Assembly (NCBI RefSeq): GCF_910592395.1
Contig: NC_088320.1
Coordinates: 15,002,501 to 15,066,500, forward strand
From: Lineus longissimus
Lineage: Eukaryota > Nemertea > Pilidiophora > Heteronemertea > Lineidae
DNA: 64,000 bases
Direction of reading: 5' to 3'
Below, one piece after another: positions 55,482 to 64,000 of this stretch. The notes below the pieces were generated by a model. That model was not told where the DNA came from, made no database searches, and worked only from the letters and a program-made list of their open reading frames with translations. Every line of letters begins with the position of its first letter. The stretch's first letter is position 1. A program made the position numbers and the translations under genes.

Positions 55482-56553
55482 TCATGTCTCATCAGATCAT
55501 GCTTTTCAGAAAACCGCTTTCCACAGGACAGATATTTGCACTTGTACCGTTTTTCGCCAGTGTGATTATACTCCTGTCTTAACATATTCGCCTTCGTGGA
55601 AAACCTTTTCCAACATGATTGACAAATGAATTGCTTAACACCCGTGTGAGTCCGCTCATGTACAGAAAGGAGGCCCTTCTGGCCATAAGATTTCTCACAA
55701 TACTTGCATTTGAAAGGTTTTGCATCAGCGTGAGTGTATTCATGCTGTCTAAGATTTGTCCTGGAAGAAAACCCTTTCCCACAATATGTACAGATAAAAG
55801 GTTTTTCACCAGTGTGACTACGCTCATGAACCTTGAGGTGCGACTTCCTTGCATAACTCTTTTCACAAGACGTAGAATTAAATAGCCTATGAATATGAAT
55901 ACCTTTATGAATACCTTCATGTTCTCTGCGGTCAGTTTTCAAAGCAAATGTCGTTTCACAAAATTTACACTTAAATGGCTTTTCTCCAGTATGGATGCGT
56001 TCATGTGTTGTAACCTCGGACGGCCGAAAGAACCTCTCGTCACAAAATTCACACTTAAATGCTTTTTTACCAACATGAATGTTCTCGTGTATTGTAAGAT
56101 CACGCACTAGAATAAACCGTCTATCACAAAACTGACACTTCAGTGGTTTTTCATCTAAATGAATATATTCATTTCAGGCAAGGTGCTTTTTTGGGAAAAT
56201 TCTTTCCCACAGGTTTTACACTTGAAAAGCATGAATTCAGCATGCATCGCTCGCTCATGTTTGGTAAGCTGGATCTTTGTCTTTAAAACAGTTCTCGCAA
56301 TATTTACACGCGTATGATCTTCCCACAGTATTTTGTGTGTGTACCCCCGCATGTTTGGCACAATCTGATTTCTGATAAAACGTTTTGTCACAATAGTTAC
56401 AATGAAATGCCTTTTCACCATGAAAACGCTCATGCTTTCTTTGGGCAGATCTGTGCACAAATCTCTTCTCACAATATTTACACCCAAATGGTTTTTCACC
56501 AACATGCGTCTGCTCATGATTTGTAACATCAGACGGCTTAGAAAATGTACGTT

Positions 56554-58153
56554 CCCTCACCGAAAAGCAGTGTGATATCAGTCAGGATTCAGTCAGGTTG
56601 CAGTGTTACCTCACATTTTTATGGCAGTGTTGAAATCGGTGGAAAGCAGTCATAGGGAGTGTTTTTCAGTCATAGGTTACCTAAGCATACAGTTATACAG
56701 CAATCAAAAATAGAGGTTAGGGAGTCATAAGCAGTGGTAAGACAGTCAAAAGCAGTGGTAAGGCAGTCAAAAGCAGTGCTCAATTAAATAATTAGGCTGA
56801 CTGATTTACACTGTTTTGGACACTGAAAATGACTCCCCACTGCACAGGGCTGGCAGTGGGGTTCAGTGTTAATTTAAATATTTCGCAGCCCACTGAATCC
56901 ACACTGAAACACCACTGATTTTGACTGCCATTTCCAAAACCTCCTGGAGGGAGCAGTCATTTTCAGTGTTAATATGAATAATTTATTCAATGGCATGCAG
57001 ACGCGGATGCCGAGAGAGGTTTGGGGGCTTGACCCCCCTGTGCTGATGACAACCAAAGAAATTGTTCGAAAAAGCAAAAACTTCTAGCCAACTGTTACTT
57101 TTGCTGTCCTATTTAAGACGGTGTGTTTGCGTCCAATATGGCAGTGATGACGTCATCTGCACAAATAGAGGGCATCGCCATTGCATGGTTACGTGACACA
57201 GTAAAAAGATGACAAATTCACGTCCTTGACCTACGTCATTGCAAACTTTGTCATAATGACAGTGGTCAGATGGGGTTACTAGACAATTGAAACAACACAT
57301 GGCATATAGCTACTGTCAGTGATGTCAGGGATTGAAGCTAAATCAAATTGACGTCAAAATAAAGTAACTGCACGCGGCCTGTAGAATAATGATCTAACAG
57401 ACTGATTGATGTGTATTGTTGCCCACAACATCAGCTGTTGATTGCAGCTCCCATGCAGATATCTTGCAGTGTATGCATACAATACAACACCTACAGGGCC
57501 TACAGCAGATGCATGCAGATACATACAGATATATTGCAGTGTATGCATACATTACAACACCTATAGGGCCTACAGCTTTCTTGATTTGCTGAAAATACAA
57601 CTTCAATGTCTGTCTAGATTACCCTTTTTGCATTCATTTGGCTCCTTATGTGTTTAAATTCAAACTGACTAAAACTCCCCTCTTCTCATATTGAAATTCG
57701 GGTACATATCGAGAAATATGAAGAGCTACCATGATTTCTTGAATGTTTGACTATCAAATTCAAACTTACTAGCTTCCTGTCTCAGGTTGCATTGTGGGTG
57801 ATGTTTAACACTGAATATGACTGCAATTACCACTGCTTTACACTGCCATCAAGTCTTAATCTCAACAGTCATAAAGCAGTGGTTTTCAGTCATGTTGAAA
57901 ATGCCACGGGTTTCGATCAGAGTTGGTTGGAGAAGTGGAAATCAGTGGTCTTTCAGTCATAGGCAGTGTTTTTGAAATACGTCGTTCATAATGATATGCA
58001 AGTGGCAGTGCTTTGCAGTGGTCTTTCAGTCAAAATCAGTGGTTTTAAAATATTAAGAAAAAATGATATGCCTAAGACAGTCATATGCAGTGGGGGTTTC
58101 AGTCAAAAGCAGTGTGATGCAGTCATTTTCAGTGCACTGCCTTTCGGTGAGGG
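56554..58153. mobile_element. 1.6 kb non-autonomous DNA transposon in the zinc-finger gene, TT target duplication
   Basis: Ends CCCTCACCGAAAAGCAGTG and the complement CACTGCCTTTCGGTGAGGG, each bordered by TT (56552-56553, 58154-58155). Near both ends are many short subterminal motifs such as AGTCAAAAGCAGTG and CAGTCATTTTCAGTG in both orientations, the pattern of CACTA/EnSpm-like and related 2-3 bp target-site families. No transposase. A direct repeat of ~75 bp (TGCAGTGTATGCATACAATACAACACC-type, 57465 and 57535) lies in the middle. Confidence 0.85.
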
Positions 58154-58330
58154 TTCACAATATTTGCACCTGCGACCTTGTTCACCAGAGTGAATACACT
58201 CATGACCTGCAAGAGAACTATCACAATCGATACACATTTCACAATACTGACATTTGAATGCCTCTTTACCAGTATGGAATGTTTCATGCAGTAGAAGCCT
58301 GGGCTTCCGAGAAAACCTTTTCACACAGTA

Positions 58331-59333
58331 GTTGATAAAGTATGGAATTAGTGAAACCTTGGAAACACTGATAAACCTTGGAATATTCAATGTAAACCAT
58401 GGAATCACTGTGCAAATAGCGCGGGAAATCGGGTGCGTTCCTTCCACGATTTATACCCTCCCAACTGACAGTCTCGTCCCAGCTGACTTTATTAATAGCA
58501 ATTTGCCAGTTAGTTCAGAAGCCAACATTTTTAATGTGGAGGATGACGTCATCAATTGGCAATGCGCTGTGGTCGTTAAAATATTTTATTTCTCTTCAAT
58601 GGAAGCAAAAATTAGTTTTTATGATTGTTTTGTATTCCATAGACGATAAAGTATTATGCTCGGTACTAGATGCACGAGATCATAGGACAAACACACACGT
58701 GAATAAAAAAAACCGCTTAGAACTGGTGACGTCACAAAGATCTCTGCATCCCTCGATGCGTACTGGAAGATGTAAGAAATCGCTCACGGCGAAGGAAATT
58801 TTCATCCGCAAACTTCGGTAATAAACATACATGACTAGGCTTCTTTTATTCATCGTTTGTTATAAAATATCAGTCAATCATAGACAATTAGGCCTAGACA
58901 TAGTCGTCAACCTTTTCCATGCATAATGCATGACAGGCCCCCAATTTTCTCTGTATCACCCTGTATGAACAGACCGATCCGTAGTTCAAATAGGCCCAGC
59001 GTGGTGGTGGCGTATTTATAAGAGGAGCGCTATTGGTCCATATTATGGGTGTGTGGTGGGCGTGTCTTCCCATATTTGGGAGATCAGTACTGTACACTGG
59101 AGGCGAAGTACAACTGGGTTGTTCTAAAATATAGACTATTGAATCGGATATGCGACAGATTTCTAAATTACCATAAAATTCCGATCTGATCATGTAAGAA
59201 TAAGCTCCAAATGTTGATTCGTAACCACGTTAGGTTCGAATGGCATTATTTCATGTTTTTATGCATTTTTAGGACTGATTCCAAGGTTTATCACTGGTTC
59301 CAAGGTTTCACTGATTCCAAGCTTTATCAACTA
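58331..59333. mobile_element. 1.0 kb DNA element in the zinc-finger gene with 15-bp flanking duplication
   Basis: Starts GTTGATAAAG and ends CTTTATCAAC(TA). Just inside both ends are inverted sub-repeats of CCTTGGAA(T/A)CACTGATAAA type. The host 15-mer CCTTTTCACACAGTA is present on both sides (58316-58330 and 59334-59348), once as coding sequence (Tyr-Cys-Val-Lys-Arg on the minus strand). No transposase. The long flank duplication is unusual for a TIR element. Confidence 0.8.
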
Positions 59334-59649
59334 CCTTTTCACACAGTATTTGCGTTTGAATGGTTTTTCTCCGGAATGATTTTTCAACTCATGATCAGTA
59401 AGATAGGTCTTCGCAGAAAATCTAATACCACAATGTTGACACGCATAAGCTGTCTTCTTGACGTGATCATACTCATGCATTTTGAGGCTGCGCAGATCAG
59501 TTGACTGTATACCACAAGTTCTACATTTAAGGACATCTTTTCTGCTAGATGAAAGTGTGGCTGTTTGTTTTGCATCGTTTTTTCGACCATTTGTAGAGAA
59601 TGGATTTTGCCCAAATTGTAATAACTTTGCAGACTTTGCGAAATGTTAC

Positions 59650-61150
59650 AAAAGTTGAACCTAGAACTCGCGGGCCTCCATTGAAATCCTGTTTATTTAC
59701 TTTGTCCTCTGGGGAATAAATGTTGACCCCTGACCATCAATCGTTTCTTTTGGTGTAGATCATCGAGATCAGGGGTCAGGGTTTTTCATTGACTGCTTCA
59801 TCTGGCATCATAGGAGATCTTACAATAGGACCAGAGTGGTATCAACACCAAGCTTCCAATTAAACACTCAGCCCCAACATAACTCGATCTGCACAATTTG
59901 TGCATCTTTGAATTTTTGCGATTTTCGGAAATTTCAGAAAAAAACACCTCAAGATGTTTGGTTTGGCGGCTTACTGAATACTGGCGGTATCCTCTTTTTT
60001 CAAGATTGATCTTTCCGTGAATTAAGTATTCCCCCCCCCCCAAAAAAATGCCCACGAAAATTAAGCGGATGACAAGTCGTCTATGATCCAAATTATACCA
60101 ATTCCAATGTAATGGGTCAAAAAAAGTCAGCGGCAGTACACTCACCTATAATCGTATTCTGAATGAGTGGACTAAGGCCAGTCAATGCTGTCCCTGTGTC
60201 TGGTTGTCCTAACTGAATAAAGGAAGACTAAAATTGTTACAAATTTGGTTAAGACAAATGATCATTAGAATTCCGAAATTTGCTGGTAGCAAATTCGATA
60301 GTCCCCAGGTTGTCGTCATGTCAACCGAGTAGAAACCGAGTAACAAACTCGACTGTAGTCAAACTACGAAGAAGAACGTGTGCAAATACTCGAGTCGAAC
60401 GCGTTCGAATTAACAGCCTGAGTGTAGTATTTAACCTCGACCCGATACTCTCGTCAAAATCGCTGCACATCAAGAACTGAGATTTCACAGGCAGCACCTG
60501 TGAATTCATGACTCCAGGGTTGTTTTGAGGGCGATATCGTAAGAGTTGGTCTTGCCTGTCCATTGCGTCTGGAGTGTAGACATCATCCTAATGAGATCCT
60601 TCGTAAAGCACGTTTTTAGAAGGTTGTGCATCATGACCTCGCGAGATCATAAAGCCCTATGTCCGTATTAGTTACACGAAGATGGCCAGCTTTACCCAGC
60701 TCCATCTGATTATCACCTTGTCAGATATCCTGGGATAAAGGTGTGTGACCAGTCCAGACGTCCGTCGCATTATACTACATGTATATCATCCCTAATGATA
60801 ACATATATGACAGCGGAGATTCTGAAAGAGCCGCGCGCACTAACGTGGAATTTTTATCGCTGCGACCTTTGATAATACGACAAAACGGGTGAAACCGGTA
60901 ATCATCACTGGCTTGGATATTGATTGAGGGTCGCGGTGATCACAACCGATACTTGTCTTATGCACCTGTAATGACCATCTCAAACGAGATATTTTTGACG
61001 CATGTTATCATGATCTCAGACCATAGCAATTTGAATCGCCCGTTTGCGGGGCGCTGTTTAGTCTGCAGTTAGGAGACCCAACTAACGACATGACATGATA
61101 TATTTTTTAAGATGTGATACTTTTTTTGGTTGTAATCTGATCACGTCCAT
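59650..61150. other. no gene seen
   Basis: Intergenic DNA between the zinc-finger relic and Kunitz gene B, with a C-run at 60031-60040. Nothing I can support. Confidence 0.4.
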
Positions 61151-61197
61151 GACATGTGTGATCGAACCAGCCGTCTGAGATCAGAAGAGAGTTCGTG

Positions 61198-61205
61198 TAT
61201 AAATA
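61198..61205 (+). promoter_or_regulatory. TATA box of Kunitz gene B
   Basis: TATAAATA 61 nt before the start codon, implying a leader of about 30-35 nt. Upstream GTGTGATCGAACCAGCC is shared with the promoter of gene A. Confidence 0.75.
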
Positions 61206-61265
61206 CAGAGTGGAGATAAGATACCGTCATCCATCCCGACGTTGCTGGACTGTACAGACGGAACC

Positions 61266-63157
61266 ATGAAATTTCTTTTTGCGTTCATCTTGGCCTTGGT
61301 AAGTTGCAAATCATCCGTCAGTGTTGCGATTATTCCAAAACTTCTTCTTCTCTTCTTCGGGGTGCCACAGCTTGGTGTATGAATTGAGTTAAACACTTGA
61401 CGGTCAAGATGCGCAGCGATATGCAACGTACGACTGGCTTTGTCTTTGATGGAACTCTAAAAATGTTCGTGGTCATCTAAATTTACTTGATGCCATGAGT
61501 CGAATATTTTTCATCTGAGCCATTTTAATTTTGCCTCCAAACCTTTTTTTAAACTTTTGGCATCGCATAAAAAATTGATAATCATTTTTCTGACGACTAT
61601 GAAAATGCAGAATTTAGAATGTTAATCCCGGATGTATTACTGGTGTTTCGGGATTAGTGGTTCAGATAGAGTTACAAAAATGGTATACCAGCCAGAATGA
61701 AGCAGTTTTGAGATTATTCTAGTCTAGTAGTTTCTCAAAAATATTATTTTTGCTTTTCAGGCTTGTGTTTTGGTGATATTCGCAAGAACTGAGGAAGAGG
61801 CTTGTGTAAGTATAGCGGCAGCGTCTAAACCACATACCACATACGAGACCCATTTCATGTACCAAACATTTAATAAAGAATGAACTTTTATGAATTGTTT
61901 TTATAAGCAAGAATTATACTTATACTTGTTATCATCACAATGAAAACGCAAGACTGTTAAATACTATAAGTAACTGGTCTGCTATATAACACCAAACCCT
62001 TGCCAATCCCTTGTACACGTGATAACGACCAGGGAACACTGGTAGAAACGTCGTGCTAAGTAAAGTATAGAAAGAGTAACCAAAATAAGTTATTGCTAGT
62101 TAAAACCATTTCTACAAATGCTTTTCAAAGAGGTTCAGATATTGTATTTTGATAGGGCCATATCAATGTGCGAGTGTCGATTCGACGGATATGCTGTACA
62201 GAAGTCATTTAAAGCCCCAAAATATACTTACACCAGTGCGACAGAAATGTCAGACCCCTGTAATTAATTCCTGATAATGCAATATGATGGGATCATAACG
62301 AACAGGGTCACAACATATTGCCAGGATAGTCAAATAGGAGCTGTTTTAACTGCGACATCTCAACTCCACCGCGAGCTTCACGACATTTTACGTGGAAGGG
62401 CGTGGTACTTAATTGTAGTCGAGGTAGGAGCATGCAACTGACCCACGAATGCAAGGATGCTTCATCCCAAAGGCTATCCTTTCTTACTTGCAGCCCGCCA
62501 GTAAATGTGATTCAGAGAACAAGGCTTTGAAATGTGTAGCGAAATGGTCCTGTCAGCCAAAAGAAAGATGTGGTGACAAAGGGACCTGGATTGGTCGGTG
62601 TGTCCCCGACCACAGTAAGTTTTTCCCGGCCCAAAGCATTATTTTGTTGTTGGTGGATCGGTGTGTTCTTTGATTCCAATTTATTACTGGAATAATATTT
62701 GCTCTATTAAGCACGTCATCAGCTTATCAATGCTTTGGCCAATGTCTTTTCACGACTGCGAATGGCCCGGAGCCGTTGAGAGGGTCCATACATGTTTACA
62801 TTCCAGTCCACGCAGTTTAGGATGGCTCCTAGCCAAATTGACAGCACAATATTATGTTCGTGTCTCGGGACATCATTGACAATCTTGGTTAGTGCTTCGA
62901 GCAGGTTTTCCTCCTGAAACCTCTCTTTTGCCGTTAAAGAAACGATCAGATTTAATGGAATCCTTCACTACTTTTCAGCTGCCACAAATACATGTAAGCT
63001 GCCTCTGGAGACTGGTCCGTGCTTGGCAAGCTTCCGTGTGTGGGGCTTCAACAGTAAACAGGGCCAGTGTGAGCAATTTACATACGGAGGATGCCAAGGA
63101 AATGGAAACCGTTTCGAAAGCAAAAAAGAATGCGAGGGCAGGTGTCTGATGGCATAA
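61266..63157 (+). CDS. secreted Kunitz-domain protein B (four exons)
   Basis: Exons 61266-61298, 61761-61805, 62494-62614 and 62979-63157, all GT-AG, phases 0, 0, 1; 125 aa plus TAA. Signal peptide MKFLFAFILAL continues into exon 2 (VLVIFARTEEEAC). Exon 3 is a small six-Cys-type module (KCVAKWSC, ERCGDKG, GRCVPDH); it is three residues longer than in gene A. Exon 4 is a full Kunitz domain with six Cys, NSKQGQCEQFTYGGC and ESKKECEGRC. The reactive loop is GPC-Leu-Ala-Ser-Phe, so P1 is Leu, suggesting chymotrypsin- or elastase-like targets if it is an inhibitor. All splice sites are intact. It faces away from gene A; promoter, introns and 3' flank are homologous to it. Confidence 0.92.
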
Positions 63158-64000
63158 ATAAGCCAGTACTCTGGCATCATTTTGGTCGTGCATTGAATTA
63201 TGAGACGTAGCCATAATTGTAAAACTCGTACTTGAATAAACTTGAACCGTCTCCTACCACGACTTGTGTTGTTACTTTTGTAAGTACCAGGATACTATGC
63301 AGGCGTCTTGACACATAAGACCTGGCTGGGATCAAAGAGTCACAAGCTCGTGGACTGCTGTTTAATGTTGAGATTGGACTGGGGAAGATGGATAAAGGTG
63401 GTCGGAAATGGGGCGCAAAAAGCCAGAAAGCCTAACCGTTCAGTGAAACTCAGGGTCACTTGACGCTTATTTCGCGATAAAAATATCTTCAAAGTTTCTT
63501 ATCTCGAAAAAAGCCCCGAGTGACCAATTAATCTGTGTGATCAGAAAATAAGTGTTGTTTGGAATTGAAACCTCCTCGTGTTTGTTGTTTAATGGTGATC
63601 CAGGTAACTTATTCCTTTACCTAATATTTCTATCATTCATTTTAGCATTTCTTCTTTTTTCAACTGGTCAGTACAATCATCGGGTGATCTGAAAATGGGT
63701 GCGGGATATTCCTCAATCCAGACACATGTATATAACTTATTTTAGAGTATCACCCTGAATTGAGAGAATGTCGCAATCATGGTGGATTGCGACACTGGCT
63801 TACATACTCATCTCGAAATCGGTGTCAAGGTTGTTTTCCTCCAACTGTAGTCCCATTCACCTGATTATGTTCTCGCTAAGTTCTCTGAGTTTAGCTAATC
63901 ATGACATCACCTCAACCGTGATTAATGTTTTGCCCGATACAATGTGTTGGTCAGGATTATGGTAAATAAAGGAAACGTGCCGTGACCTGACTCTTTATAT
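63158..64000 (+). other. 3' flank of Kunitz gene B
   Basis: Homologous in reverse to about 41000-41635 until about 63720, where the duplicated block ends. No other gene seen. Confidence 0.6.
63235..63240 (+). terminator. polyadenylation signal of Kunitz gene B
   Basis: AATAAA 78 nt after the stop codon, in the same context as in gene A. Confidence 0.8.

Noticed and set aside
60280-60563. Overlapping frames on both strands near 60.4 kb
   Set aside because: Arg/Ser-rich composition on both strands, no domain and no splice context.

Overview
This is animal nuclear DNA: spliced genes with GT-AG introns, TATA boxes, AATAAA signals, C2H2 zinc fingers, a GPCR, Kunitz and Ig domains, and dense DNA-transposon content. 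The composition fits a marine invertebrate, but nothing seen here fixes the species. Most of the window is repeats and mobile elements. I could build complete exon-intron models for three host genes.

Layout. 0.2-0.6 kb: degenerate AT-rich repeats. 1.2-12.3 kb: an 11.1 kb block bounded by long terminal inverted repeats (TIRs). It encloses three minus-strand ORFs of unknown family (3.3-5.3 kb), a decayed Polinton/Maverick capsid-protease pair (6.4-7.7 kb) and a nested pogo-like transposon (8.5-11.1 kb). 14-16 kb: tandem and palindromic repeats. 18.8-22.9 kb: a five-exon gene for a small secreted, probably GPI-anchored, two-Ig-domain protein; its introns hold a Tc1-like element and a hairpin. 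24.5-26.1 kb: a 63-bp satellite with higher-order structure. 27-28.8 kb: an inverted repeat and a DIRS-type reverse-transcriptase fragment. 30.2-32.4 kb: coding exons of an unrecognised gene, possibly with a PAN/apple domain. 35.7-36.4 kb: a broken rhodopsin-family GPCR. 36-40 kb: repeats and coding-like fragments.

The main region is 41-64 kb. Two paralogous secreted Kunitz genes lie head to head (A on minus, 41.6-45.6 kb; B on plus, 61.3-63.2 kb). Between them is an 8467-bp Polinton-type endogenous element (45759-54225) with 137-bp TIRs starting AG and a perfect 6-bp target duplication GTGTTT. It keeps a one-directional, closely packed structural gene set: packaging ATPase, capsid-like protein, membrane proteins and probable minor capsid proteins. 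No protein-primed DNA polymerase or retroviral-type integrase is recognisable. One of its genes is split by a segment that looks like the terminal exon and polyadenylation site of an unrelated gene. The element lies in a duplicated copy of the Kunitz A promoter, at the TATA box. Next to it is a roughly twenty-finger C2H2 zinc-finger pseudogene on the minus strand, interrupted by two separate transposons whose removal restores the finger reading frame.

The window therefore carries two independent Polinton-type relics of different age and capsid lineage, several cut-and-paste families nested in one another, and a small inhibitor gene family that diverged at its reactive site.
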